Source of the DNA: Streptomyces tateyamensis
Lineage (GTDB): Bacteria > Actinomycetota > Actinomycetes > Streptomycetales > Streptomycetaceae
DNA: 64,000 nt
Reading direction: 5' to 3'
Assembly (NCBI RefSeq): GCF_003205575.1
Contig: NZ_PYBW01000010.1
Coordinates: forward strand, 1 to 64,000
This document shows, one piece after another, positions 19,176-29,852 of this stretch (positions within the stretch are counted from its first letter, which is position 1; the number at the start of each line of letters is the position of its first letter). The notes below the pieces were generated by a model. The model saw nothing but the letters and a program-made list of their open reading frames with translations, was not told the origin of the DNA and searched no databases. The position numbers were made by a program, and so were the translations under genes.

Positions 19176-20762
19176 GTGAGCGAACAGAGCGCCGTTCCCG
19201 CGGTGGACGACCTTCCCGAGCAGATGCGCGTGCGGCGCGAGAAGCTCGACCGGCTCCGCGCGGCCGGTGTCGACCCGTACCCGGTCGGCTTCCCCCGCAC
19301 CACCACCATCGCCGACCTGCGGGCCGCGCACCCCGGGCTGGCGCCGGACACCGCGACCGGGGAGCGGGTGGGCGTGACCGGCCGGGTGGTGCTGGCCCGC
19401 ACCGGCGGCAAGCTGTGCTTCGCCACCCTGCGCGACGGCTCCGGCGACCTGCAGGTGATGCTCTCGCTGGACAAGCTGGGCGAGGAGCGGCTGGCCGCCT
19501 GGAAGAGCGACATCGACCTGGGCGACCAGGTGGGCGTCGAGGGCGAGGTGATCACCTCCCGGCGCGGCGAGCTGAGCGTGCTGGTGGACTCCTGGGCGCT
19601 GACCGCCAAGTGCCTGCGTCCGCTGCCGGACAAGCACAAGGGCCTGACCGACCCGGAGGCCCGGGTCCGGCAGCGGTACCTGGACCTGATCGTCAACCCC
19701 GAGGCGCGCGAGCTGCTCCAGCTGCGCACCCGGGTGATCCGCTCGATCCGGCGCACCTACGAGGACCGCGGCTACCTCGAGGTCGAGACGCCGATGCTGC
19801 AGCCGATCCACGGCGGGGCCAACGCGCGCCCGTTCGTCACCCACATCAACGCCTACGACATCGACCTGTACCTGCGGATCGCCACCGAGCTGTACCTCAA
19901 GCGGCTGGTGGTCGGCGGCGCCGAGAAGGTCTTCGAGATCAACCGGAACTTCCGCAACGAGGGCGCCGACGCGACCCACAACCCGGAGTTCACCGCGCTG
20001 GAGTCGTACGAGGCCTACGGCGACTACGACACCCAGGCCGAGCTGATCCGGGCGATCATCGTCAACGCCGCCCGGGACGCGCTGGGCACCACCGTGGTGC
20101 GCGGCACCGACCCGCACGGGGTGGAGCACGAGATCGACCTGGCCGAGCCGTGGGAGGAGATCAGCGTCTACCCGGGGATCTCCGCCCGGGTCGGCACCGA
20201 GGTCACCCCCGACAGCACGGTCGAGGAGCTGCGCGCGATCTGCGACCGGGTCCAGGTCCCCTACGAGAAGGAGTGGGGCCACGGCCAGCTCGTGCTGGAG
20301 ATGATCGAGCGGCTGCTGGAGGAGCACGCCGTCCGCCCGACCTTCCTGCGGGACTACCCGACCGAGGTCTCCCCGCTCACCCGCCGGCACCGCTCGATCC
20401 CGGGCGTGGCGGAGAAGTGGGACCTGGTGATCTTCGGCACCGAGATCGGCACCGCCTACTCCGAGCTGATCGACCCGGTCGAGCAGCGGGCCCGGCTGAC
20501 CGCCCAGTCGCTGCTGGCGGCCGGCGGCGACGCGGAGGCGATGCAGTTGGACGAGGACTTCCTGCGCGCCCTGGAGTACGCGATGCCGCCCACCGGCGGC
20601 CTGGGCCTGGGCGTGGACCGGCTGATCATGCTGCTCACCGGCCGGAACATCCGCGAGACGGTGCTCTTCCCCCTCGTACGGCCTGATCAGGGCGGCAGGG
20701 CGGAAGCCGGGAGGGCCGCCGAGAAGGCAGCAACGGACACCGACCAGGCTGAGAAGGAGTGA
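19176..20762 (+). CDS. lysS: Lysine-tRNA ligase, class II
   Basis: LysS charges tRNA-Lys. The 528-aa protein has an N-terminal OB-fold (VTGRVVLARTGGKLCFATL), motif 1 (YLEVETPML), motif 2 (NRNFRNEGADATHNPEFTAL) and motif 3 (GLGLGVDRLIMLLTG), followed by a charged tail of about 30 residues. The GTG at 19176 is chosen over one 27 nt upstream because TACCCT lies exactly 6 nt before it. A 52-aa membrane-peptide gene follows after 7 nt. Confidence 0.95.
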   Translation: MSEQSAVPAVDDLPEQMRVRREKLDRLRAAGVDPYPVGFPRTTTIADLRAAHPGLAPDTATGERVGVTGRVVLARTGGKLCFATLRDGSGDLQVMLSLDKLGEERLAAWKSDIDLGDQVGVEGEVITSRRGELSVLVDSWALTAKCLRPLPDKHKGLTDPEARVRQRYLDLIVNPEARELLQLRTRVIRSIRRTYEDRGYLEVETPMLQPIHGGANARPFVTHINAYDIDLYLRIATELYLKRLVVGGAEKVFEINRNFRNEGADATHNPEFTALESYEAYGDYDTQAELIRAIIVNAARDALGTTVVRGTDPHGVEHEIDLAEPWEEISVYPGISARVGTEVTPDSTVEELRAICDRVQVPYEKEWGHGQLVLEMIERLLEEHAVRPTFLRDYPTEVSPLTRRHRSIPGVAEKWDLVIFGTEIGTAYSELIDPVEQRARLTAQSLLAAGGDAEAMQLDEDFLRALEYAMPPTGGLGLGVDRLIMLLTGRNIRETVLFPLVRPDQGGRAEAGRAAEKAATDTDQAEKE

Positions 20763-20769
20763 GGTAGCG

Positions 20770-20928
20770 ATGCAGTACGTGAGCGCGATCGTGCCGCCGC
20801 TGGTGATGGCGATCGGTTTCGGGTTCCTGGTGCGGGCGATCATCCGCAGCCAGGGCGGGGCCCAGAAGGGCAAGGAGGACGCCGCCGCCGAGGCGCTGGC
20901 CCGCGCCACCGGGACACCCGCCGAGTAA
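20770..20928 (+). CDS. Small membrane protein downstream of lysS
   Basis: The 52-aa product starts MQYVSAIVPPLVMAIGFGFL, a single transmembrane helix, then a basic stretch (RAIIRSQGG) and a charged Ala/Glu tail. The ATG is 7 nt after the lysS stop and has GAGG before it, so it is probably translated from the lysS mRNA. A strong terminator starts 16 nt after its stop, marking it as the last gene of the operon. Function unknown. Confidence 0.72.
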   Translation: MQYVSAIVPPLVMAIGFGFLVRAIIRSQGGAQKGKEDAAAEALARATGTPAE

Positions 20929-20943
20929 TCCCGCAACAGGCGC

Positions 20944-20976
20944 CAGGCGCCGCCCCGGATTCCGGGGCGGCGCCTG
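20944..20976 (+). terminator. Terminator of the lysS operon
   Basis: A perfect 15-bp stem (20944-20958 with 20962-20976) with a 3-nt ATT loop is followed by TTCCTTT. This is a near-canonical intrinsic terminator. Confidence 0.88.
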
Positions 20977-21050
20977 TTCCTTTATCGAAACCCGCACGCA
21001 AGGGCGGACGCGATAGCAAGCCGCCGCGCCGGGCGCGATAGCGTCTCGCC

Positions 21051-21578
21051 ATGGAGGTCACCATCCGCCGGGCGCGGACCAGTGATGTGCGGGCCGTTCG
21101 GCGGCTCATCGACGCCTACTCGCGCGACGGCATTCTGCTCGACAAGCCCACGGTCACCTTGTTCGAATCCATCCAGGAGTTCTGGGTGGTGGAACGCGAC
21201 GACGACGGCACAGTAGTTGCCTGTGGCGCGCTGCACGTGATGTGGGAGGATCTGGCCGAGGTACGCACCCTCGCGGTGGACCCGGTCTGCCGCGGCCACG
21301 GGATCGGGCACATCCTGTTGGAGAAGCTGTTGCAGACCGCGCGCTGGCTCGGCGTCCGTCGGATTTTCTGCTTGACGTTCGAGGTGGCGTTCTTCTCGAA
21401 ACACGGGTTCGTCGAGATCGGGGAAACCGATGATGGTACGACAGACCCGGCCGTCATCGCTACGGAAGTGTATGAAGAACTCCTTCGCTCCTACGACGAA
21501 GGAGTCGCGGAGTTCCTCGACCTGGAGCGGGTGAAGCCCAACACCCTGGGCAACTCGCGCATGCTGCTGCACCTCTGA
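21051..21578 (+). CDS. Amino-acid N-acetyltransferase, short ArgA-like GNAT
   Basis: The 175-aa GNAT protein resembles the stand-alone actinobacterial N-acetylglutamate synthase (Rv2747 type). It shows IRRARTSDVRAVRRLID at the N-terminus, EVRTLAVDPVCRGHGIG as the acetyl-CoA-binding motif near residue 70, and FEVAFFSKHGFVEIG. This enzyme type starts arginine synthesis from glutamate and acetyl-CoA. TAGCGT lies 6 nt before the ATG (leaderless). The assignment rests on pattern only; another GNAT substrate is possible. Confidence 0.8.
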   Translation: MEVTIRRARTSDVRAVRRLIDAYSRDGILLDKPTVTLFESIQEFWVVERDDDGTVVACGALHVMWEDLAEVRTLAVDPVCRGHGIGHILLEKLLQTARWLGVRRIFCLTFEVAFFSKHGFVEIGETDDGTTDPAVIATEVYEELLRSYDEGVAEFLDLERVKPNTLGNSRMLLHL

Positions 21579-21715
21579 TCGGCGCCGTGAACCGCCCGGC
21601 GACTTGCCGTACTGCGCATGCTGCGGCCGGCCGAACAGAGCGGGGTTTGTGTTTTTCGAGAAAAGGCGGTTTCCTTTCCCCAAGGCATTGGGTCGTTAAG
21701 CGGAAAGGGAGTCCC

Positions 21716-22066
21716 GTGGCACAGAGGGTGCAGGTCATTCTTGAAGACGATCTCGACGGCGGTTCGGCGGACGAGACGGTGACGTTCGCCCTCGACGGCG
21801 TTGCCTACGAGATCGACCTGAAGTCCGGCAACGCGGAGAAGCTGCGCAACCTGCTCGCTCCGTACGTCGAAAAGGGCCGCAAGCAGAGCGGCCGGCTCAC
21901 CAGCGCCCGGCGCACCGGCGGCCGCACCGCCGTCCGCCCGGCCGCCGGCAGTGCGGACACCGCGAAGATCCGCACCTGGGCGAAGGACAACGGCTACAAC
22001 GTCAACGACCGCGGCCGGGTCCCCAGCAACGTGCGCGAGGCCTACGAGGCGGCCAACGCCTCCTGA
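21716..22066 (+). CDS. lsr2: Lsr2 nucleoid-associated silencer
   Basis: Lsr2 coats AT-rich, often acquired, DNA and silences it. The 116-aa product has the N-terminal beta/dimerisation domain (AQRVQVILEDDLDGG, VTFALDGVAYEIDLK), a basic Arg/Lys linker and the C-terminal DNA-binding domain. That domain has an AT-hook-like RGRVP in NDRGRVPSNVREAYEAAN. The GTG start has AAAGGGAG upstream. The upstream region (about 21640-21700) is AT-richer than its surroundings, so self-regulation is possible. The lsr2-clpC order is typical of streptomycetes. Confidence 0.95.
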   Translation: MAQRVQVILEDDLDGGSADETVTFALDGVAYEIDLKSGNAEKLRNLLAPYVEKGRKQSGRLTSARRTGGRTAVRPAAGSADTAKIRTWAKDNGYNVNDRGRVPSNVREAYEAANAS

Positions 22067-22097
22067 GCACCCCTGCCCCACCGGCAGGACCCGGCGC

Positions 22098-22141
22098 GGC
22101 CACGACGGGGCGCGGAGGGCCTCCCTCCGCGCCCCGTGGCC
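22098..22141 (+). terminator. lsr2 terminator
   Basis: A 15-bp GC stem (22105-22119 with 22123-22137) with a CCT loop is extended outward by GGCCAC pairing across a 2-nt bulge. There is no T-run. Confidence 0.75.
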
Positions 22142-22475
22142 GTCCCCGGGCAGGTCGCCGGGCGGCGCCACCGCGGGGCCGGGCGGCGGCGGGCGGGCCG
22201 GGCGGCCCGGGGCACCGGAGGAACGCTCACGGGATGTGCAACGCTGGAACTGCGGCACGGTCACGGCGTCCGGGACAACCCCTGCGCCCCAGCCCCCCGT
22301 TCGGCCCCACCCCTGAGCGCCCGTCACCCGGACCCGGCTCCGGGAGACTTCTCGCCAGGCGAACAACACCACCCCGGAAACTGCACGAGAACAGCCGGAA
22401 TTTCCGGTATGAATGCAGGTGGGACGGTCATCCGGAGGCTCCTCGGGGTCACCGGAGGGTCTGGGCCCGGAGCGT

Positions 22476-22489
22476 GTTCGCCATTGGCG
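22476..22489 (+). promoter_or_regulatory. ClgR-type operator upstream of clpC
   Basis: GTTCGC, five bases, then GCG matches the published Streptomyces ClgR consensus (GTTCGC-N5-GCG) that activates clp and lon genes. It lies about 208 nt before the clpC start. The match is exact, but the motif is short. Confidence 0.65.
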
Positions 22490-22696
22490 TAGCGGCAACT
22501 GGTGCATCGGCCGCACCGGCGGGAACACCGTCTCCCAGCACCAGGTTGGGAAGGGTGTCGGCTGGTCGCGCAGCTTGATTTCCCCGCACCCGTGCGGGGA
22601 ACCACGTGAGCCGCGCCGCTGAGCGGGACTAGCATGCGGAAGGACAGGGCGGGGACAGTCCCCGAACTGCCCGACCGCTCTGAGGAGCGATTAACG

Positions 22697-25213
<2,517 letters not shown>

Positions 25214-25236
25214 CAGGTCGGCTGAGCCAGTCACCG

Positions 25237-25274
25237 CTTCGGCCCCCTCGGTCCCCGGACCGCGGGGGCCGAAG
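25237..25274 (+). terminator. clpC terminator
   Basis: An 11-bp stem (25237-25247 with 25264-25274) encloses a second nested 6-bp stem (CGGTCC and its complement). It lies between the converging clpC and the small secreted-peptide gene, so it may work both ways. Confidence 0.75.
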
Positions 25275-25299
25275 TGCGTCGTCGGTCAGCAGCGGGGGT

Positions 25300-25482
25300 T
25301 CAGCTCCAGTCGTTCGGACCGCCGTTGGGGCTGGCGCTGGCGGTCGGGGCGGCCCCGGTGCTCCCGTCCGCACTCACCGTGCCGGCCGAGGAGAGCAGCC
25401 CGACCCCGGCGGCCACCACTGCGGTGCCGGCGGCGAGAACCAGAGCGACCTGCTGCTTGACCGAGATACCCGTGCGCTGCAT
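25300..25482 (-). CDS. Small secreted peptide precursor
   Basis: The 60-aa product has a basic N-terminus, a hydrophobic signal-like helix (residues about 10-33, VALVLAAGTAVVAAGVGLL), a possible signal peptidase site near SADG, and a short mature part rich in Ala, Pro, Ser and Asn ending in NDWS. GGAAGAGG lies upstream of the ATG. It sits immediately downstream, on the same strand, of the large AfsR-like gene, which would allow co-expression. A signalling or cell-surface role is speculation; it resembles no family I know. Confidence 0.6.
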   Translation of the reverse strand: MQRTGISVKQQVALVLAAGTAVVAAGVGLLSSAGTVSADGSTGAAPTASASPNGGPNDWS

Positions 25483-25650
25483 TGTCCGACCTCTTCCGAG
25501 TCCGTGTGCCGTGCTGACGGGGAAAACACTAGGAAGGGGCTGCTTCGGTTTATTATCCTCTTCATTAAGGCCCTGACCTGCGGTGATATCGGTATTACCG
25601 ACCGCGATTAAATCGTTGGCGAAGCCTCGGACGGCATCGCTGAGAGGTAT

Positions 25651-28600
25651 TTAAGCGCTGTGCTGGGGGGCCGGTGCGGCGGCCGGACGGGAGAGTTCGG
25701 CCAGCGCCCGCTCGGCCTGCTGCAGCATCACCAGCGAGTCCGCCCGGGTCAGCAGTTCGCAGGCCTGCTGGTAGTGGTGCCGCGCGGTGGCCAGGTCTCC
25801 GGCATCGCGCTCGAGCCCGCCCAGCCGCAGCAGGCTCCAGCCGCACACGTGCCAGTTGCCCAGGCCCTGGCCCAGCTCCAACGCCTCCAGGAGCTTCGCC
25901 CGGGCCCCCGGGAGTTCGCCCTGTTCGAGTGCCAGCTCGCCCTGGCTGAGCAGGATGTGCGCGGTGCCCAGCAGGTCGCCCTTGGCCCGCACGATCTCCA
26001 GCACCCGCTCGTAGTCGCGCGCGGCCTGCTGGAGCTCGCCCCGGGCCGCGTGGGCCCGCCCCAGCCAGTAGGTGGCCTGCGCCGTGGTGCGGGTCTCCCC
26101 GGTCACCCCGACCGCCTGGACCGCCCGCGAGGCGAGCCGGACCGCCTCGTCCACCTCACCGGTGGCCAGCGCCACCAGGGACAGCTGGCCGAGGGTCTGC
26201 GCCTCCCCGACCCGGTCGCCGCTGCGGTGGTACAGCTCGGCGGCCTCGCGCAGCCGGGTGGCGGCCTGCGAGAGGTGGCCCTGCAGCCGGTCGGCCCGGG
26301 CCAGGTGGTTGATGGTCATCGCCCGGCAGTGCACGTTCCGGGTCCGCTCGTCGATCTCCAGTGCGGACTCCAGGTAGCGCCGTCCCTCCTCGATCGAGCC
26401 GACCCGGATCCGGCTGGCGCCGAGCACCGAGAGCATGTGCGAGGCGCCCACCTCGTTGCCCGCCTGCCGACAGGCCGTCAGCGCCCGCTGGCAGCAGAAC
26501 TCCCAGTCCTCCGCGTAGTTGCGCACGTCGAACAGGAGGATCGCGGTGCCGGCCAGGTCCCAGGCCAGCTCGTGCTCGCCGAGTCCGGCCGCCTGGTCCA
26601 CCAGTGCGACCAGGCCGAGCCGCTCCGCCTCGAACCAGTTCAGCGGACAGCACAGCAGGTCCGCCACCAGGTCCGGGTCCACCGGGTAGCGCGGGGTGTC
26701 CCCGTGCATGACCGAGTACGGCCCGCCCATCTCCTGGTCGTGGGCCTGCGCCGCGATGGTCAGCCAGGCCCGCAGCGCCCGGTCCCGGGCACCGGCCAGC
26801 TGCTCCTCGGGCTCCTCCTGCGTCGCCCGCTCGCGGGCGAACAGCCGCAGCAGGTTCTGGAAGCGGTAGCGCAGCTGCCCGGTGGCGTCCGAGCCGACCG
26901 CCTCCAGCAGCTGCACGTCCACCAGGTGCTCGACCAGCCGCTCGGCCTCGAACTGGTCGCAGTCCAGCAGGGCGGCGCCCACCCAGACCGCGAAGTCCGG
27001 CACCGGCAGCAGGGCCAGGCGCCGGTAGAGCTGGGCCGCGTCGAAGGAGAGGTAGCGGTAGCTGAGCGCGAAGCCGGCCCGCACCTGGGACTCGCCCTGG
27101 CTCAGCTCGTCCAGCCGGCGGCGCTCGTCGGCCAGCCGGCCGACCAGGTGGCGCACCGTCCAGTGCGGCTTGGAGGCCAGCCGGGCGGCGGCGATCCGCA
27201 GCGCCAGCGGCAGGTGGTCGCAGAGCTCGGCCAGCCGGGCGGACTGCTCCGGGTCGGTGGCGATCCGCTCGGCCGGCACGATCCGGGCCAGCAGCTCGAT
27301 CGCCTGCGGCGGCGGCAGCACCGCCAGCTGCACCCGCACCGCCCCGTACCGCAGCATCAGCTGCTCCATCGGGTCGCGGCTGGTGACCACCACGCAGCAG
27401 CGCCCGTTGGCGGGCAGCAGCGGGCGGATCTGGGCCACCGAACGGACGTTGTCCAGCACCACCAGCAGCCGGCGGTCCGCCAGCATGCTGCGGTAGAGCG
27501 AGACCCGCTCCTCCAGGCCGGGCGGGATCTGCTCGGCGGGCACCCCCAGCGAGCGCAGGAAGCGGCTGAGCACCTCGGCGGCGGCCACCGGCTCGTTGGC
27601 CTCGTCGTGGCCGCACAGGTCGACGAAGAGCCGGCCGTCCGGGAAGTGCTTGGCCGCCCGGTGGGCCCAGTGCACCGCCAGCCCGGTCTTGCCGACCCCG
27701 GCCACCCCGGTGACGAAGCCGATGGCCGGCGCCTCGTCGTCCCGGCGCTCGGTGAGCATGGCGTCGAACTCGGCGATCTCCTCGCCGCGGCCGGTGAAGG
27801 CGGGGACGTTCGGCGGCAGGTCGGAGGGGGTGACCCGCAGTTCGGGCGGGGCCGCCGGGGTCGGCTCGGGCAGTTCCTCGGCGACCTGGGCCACTGCCAG
27901 GGTGAGCGCCGCGTCGTCGCGCAGCACCGCGTCGTGAAGTTCGTGCAGGGCCGGACCGGGCTCGATGCCGAGCTCCTCGATCAGCACCTGTCTACCGTCC
28001 CGGAAGGTCTCCAGCGCCTCGGCCCGCCGCCCGGCCCGGTACTGGGCGAGCATCAGCGAGTGCCTGGTCCGCTCGCGCAGCGGGTGTTCGCGCACCAGCG
28101 CGGTGAGCCGGCCGATCAGCTCCTGGTGGTTGCCCAGCGCCAGTTGGAGCGCGATCGCCTCGTCGTGCAGGACCAGGCGCCACTCCTCCAGCCGCTCGGC
28201 CTCCTCCTCGACCCGGCGCCCGGTCACCCCGGCCAGCACCGGGCCGCGCCACAGCCGCAGCGCCTGCTCGTAGCGCTCGGCAGCCGCGCCGGTGGCGCCC
28301 TGCTCGACCAGCTGCTCGCCCTGGTGGACCAGTCCGGTGGCCACCAGCAGGTCCACCTCGTGGCCGGCCGGGTCCAGTTGGTAGCCGGGGTGGGCGGTGC
28401 TGATCAGATCCTCGCCGAAGCCCTCGGCCTTGAAGGTCTTGCGCAGCGCCGCGATGCAGATCGCCACCTGGGTGCGCGCGGTGGCCGGCGGATCGCCCTG
28501 CCAGACCGCCTCCACCATGGTGTCCACCGAGACGATCCGCCCCGCGGCCAGCAGCAGCAGCGCCAGAATGGTGCGCTGCCGGGCGCCGCCCACGGTGATC

Positions 28601-28662
28601 CGTCGCCCTCCGGTGGCCACCGACAAGGGACCGAGCACCCCGAATTCGAGCCCGCCGTTCAC
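25651..28662 (-). CDS. AfsR/SARP-family regulator (BTAD, NB-ARC, TPR)
   Basis: The 1003-aa transcriptional activator has an OmpR-like winged helix (residues about 5-95), a bacterial transcriptional activation domain (about 100-250), a STAND NTPase core with Walker A GVAGVGKTGLAVHWA near 319 and Walker B LLVVLDN near 397, a winged-helix region, and TPR repeats from about 690 to the end. This is the full AfsR layout; such proteins respond to phosphorylation or ATP and activate secondary metabolism. A GTG start follows a G-rich ribosome site. A short SARP is divergently transcribed 376 bp away. Confidence 0.92.
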   Translation of the reverse strand: MNGGLEFGVLGPLSVATGGRRITVGGARQRTILALLLLAAGRIVSVDTMVEAVWQGDPPATARTQVAICIAALRKTFKAEGFGEDLISTAHPGYQLDPAGHEVDLLVATGLVHQGEQLVEQGATGAAAERYEQALRLWRGPVLAGVTGRRVEEEAERLEEWRLVLHDEAIALQLALGNHQELIGRLTALVREHPLRERTRHSLMLAQYRAGRRAEALETFRDGRQVLIEELGIEPGPALHELHDAVLRDDAALTLAVAQVAEELPEPTPAAPPELRVTPSDLPPNVPAFTGRGEEIAEFDAMLTERRDDEAPAIGFVTGVAGVGKTGLAVHWAHRAAKHFPDGRLFVDLCGHDEANEPVAAAEVLSRFLRSLGVPAEQIPPGLEERVSLYRSMLADRRLLVVLDNVRSVAQIRPLLPANGRCCVVVTSRDPMEQLMLRYGAVRVQLAVLPPPQAIELLARIVPAERIATDPEQSARLAELCDHLPLALRIAAARLASKPHWTVRHLVGRLADERRRLDELSQGESQVRAGFALSYRYLSFDAAQLYRRLALLPVPDFAVWVGAALLDCDQFEAERLVEHLVDVQLLEAVGSDATGQLRYRFQNLLRLFARERATQEEPEEQLAGARDRALRAWLTIAAQAHDQEMGGPYSVMHGDTPRYPVDPDLVADLLCCPLNWFEAERLGLVALVDQAAGLGEHELAWDLAGTAILLFDVRNYAEDWEFCCQRALTACRQAGNEVGASHMLSVLGASRIRVGSIEEGRRYLESALEIDERTRNVHCRAMTINHLARADRLQGHLSQAATRLREAAELYHRSGDRVGEAQTLGQLSLVALATGEVDEAVRLASRAVQAVGVTGETRTTAQATYWLGRAHAARGELQQAARDYERVLEIVRAKGDLLGTAHILLSQGELALEQGELPGARAKLLEALELGQGLGNWHVCGWSLLRLGGLERDAGDLATARHHYQQACELLTRADSLVMLQQAERALAELSRPAAAPAPQHSA

Positions 28663-29038
28663 AATCCCCCCCGAGAAGATCGGCGCGATATATCTCGTCT
28701 GTTCTGTGGCGCGGAGCGGCGGCGCGACCTTGCTCAGACTACGTTAGGTCGTGGCGCGCAGGGAGGCAGCGTAGCGGGGAATCCTGTGAAGCGTCGCTAC
28801 CGCGTGAAGATGTTCTCTTGACAACGGGTGACGTCTGAAAGTCCATCAGTTCGGCCCGGTGGGGGCTAAATCGCGGCCATGCCGCCGCAGCGCCGCCGCC
28901 CGGCGGCTGCCGTTGCGACAACGTGCCAGGTCAGCGGCGATAACGAGGCGATAACCGGTCGATGCGGGTACTTCCTAGTCTTCCTGGTGTTGCCTGGGCC
29001 CATGGCGGGCCCGGCTCCTCAGGAGGGCAGGCGAGACC
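28663..29038 (+). other. 376-bp divergent region between the two SARP genes
   Basis: This region must hold promoters for both regulators. It includes the direct-repeat operator at 28936-28966 with a TAGTCT hexamer 9 nt beyond it, and AT-richer patches near 28680-28700 and 28800-28830. A 60-codon frame on the minus strand (28739-28921) lacks convincing coding features and is not called. Confidence 0.6.
28936..28966 (+). promoter_or_regulatory. SARP-type direct-repeat operator
   Basis: GGCGATAAC occurs at 28936 and again at 28947, with a weaker third copy (GTCGATGCG) at 28958, each 11 nt apart. A -10-like TAGTCT at 28976 follows the last copy by 9 nt. SARP regulators bind heptamer repeats at 11-bp period on one DNA face about 8 bp before the -10, so the layout fits. 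It faces the short SARP gene. Confidence 0.65.
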
Positions 29039-29800
29039 ATGGAGTACCGGATCCTCGGACCGGTCCAGATCGGGACGGCTGGGCAGGAGGACACCCTGGG
29101 CGGCACCAAGCAGCGCACCACCTTCGCCGCGCTGGCGGTGGCCGACGGCCGTGCGGTCTGCGACGACTACCTGGGCCGCCTGCTGTGGGACGACCGCCCG
29201 CCGGCCACCGCGGCGGCGCAGATCCACACCTACGCCTCCCGGATCCGGCGCCGACTGGCCCCGGGCAGCCAGTTGCTGCGCAGCCGGGCCGGCTACCGGC
29301 TGGTGGTCGGCCCCGGCGCGGTCTGCGACCACCGGCGGTTCGCCGAGCACAGCCGGGCCGGGCTGGCCGCCCTGCGCTCCCAGCAGTACCCGCTGGCCGC
29401 CGAGGAGTTGGCGGCGGCGCTGGCGCTGTGGCGCGGGGAGGCGCTGGCCGACACCACCGACCTGCTGATCGACGCCGAGCGGCCCGCCCTGGAGGAGGCC
29501 CGGCTGGAGGTGCTGGAGGGCTGGGTGGAGGCGGAGCTGATCCTGGGCCGGCACCGGCAGTTGATCCCGGAGCTGACCCGGCAGGTCACCCGCAACCCGA
29601 TGCGCGAGCGGTTCCGGGCGCTGCTGATGACCGCGCTCTACCGGTCCGAGCGGCAGGCCGAGGCGATGTCGCTGTACCGGGACGGGCGGCGCATCCTGGT
29701 GGACGAACTCGGCGTGGAGCCGGGCCGGTTGCTGGTGCGCACCTACGAGGCGATCCTCAGCGGCGAGGTGCGCAGCCTGATGCCGCATCAACTCGCCTGA
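29039..29800 (+). CDS. Short SARP regulator (winged helix plus BTAD)
   Basis: The 253-aa protein has an OmpR-type DNA-binding domain (residues about 2-90, RILGPVQIG, then AAQIHTYASRIRRRL) and a BTAD domain (about 97-245, ending VDELGVEPGRLL). It has no NTPase or TPR part, as in pathway-specific SARPs of the ActII-ORF4/RedD type. AGGAGG lies 12 nt before the ATG. The direct repeats in its own promoter suggest autoregulation or control by the divergent AfsR-like protein. No biosynthetic genes flank it, so its targets are elsewhere. Confidence 0.9.
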   Translation: MEYRILGPVQIGTAGQEDTLGGTKQRTTFAALAVADGRAVCDDYLGRLLWDDRPPATAAAQIHTYASRIRRRLAPGSQLLRSRAGYRLVVGPGAVCDHRRFAEHSRAGLAALRSQQYPLAAEELAAALALWRGEALADTTDLLIDAERPALEEARLEVLEGWVEAELILGRHRQLIPELTRQVTRNPMRERFRALLMTALYRSERQAEAMSLYRDGRRILVDELGVEPGRLLVRTYEAILSGEVRSLMPHQLA

Positions 29801-29826
29801 TTCACAGGGCTCCCAGCAAACCCACA

Positions 29827-29851
29827 GCCCCGGCGGTCGGCCCGCCGGGGC
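29827..29851 (+). terminator. Bidirectional terminator after the short SARP
   Basis: A 10-bp stem (GCCCCGGCGG and its complement) with a 5-nt loop fills the gap between two converging genes. Confidence 0.7.
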
Positions 29852-29852
29852 C

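Larger units (their letters stand above)
22067..22696 (+). other. 630-bp lsr2-clpC intergenic region
   Basis: No convincing gene lies here; open frames on both strands lack ribosome sites and typical codon use. It contains the lsr2 terminator, a ClgR-type box and, at 22581-22600, a 9-bp palindrome (TCCCCGCAC, two bases, then its complement) between the box and clpC. A long clpC 5' leader is likely. The clpC ATG has GAGGAG about 12 nt upstream. Confidence 0.6.

Noticed and set aside
22575..22605. Palindrome resembling a type I-E CRISPR repeat
   Set aside because: Only one copy is present, with no spacer-repeat pattern and no cas genes in the window; it is better read as a leader hairpin of clpC.
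22067..22633. Several open frames in the lsr2-clpC gap
   Set aside because: They lack ribosome sites, have no domain-like composition and overlap a terminator and an operator; GC-rich DNA gives such frames by chance.
28739..28921. 60-codon minus-strand frame between the SARP genes
   Set aside because: Its composition is not protein-like and it overlaps the regulatory region.
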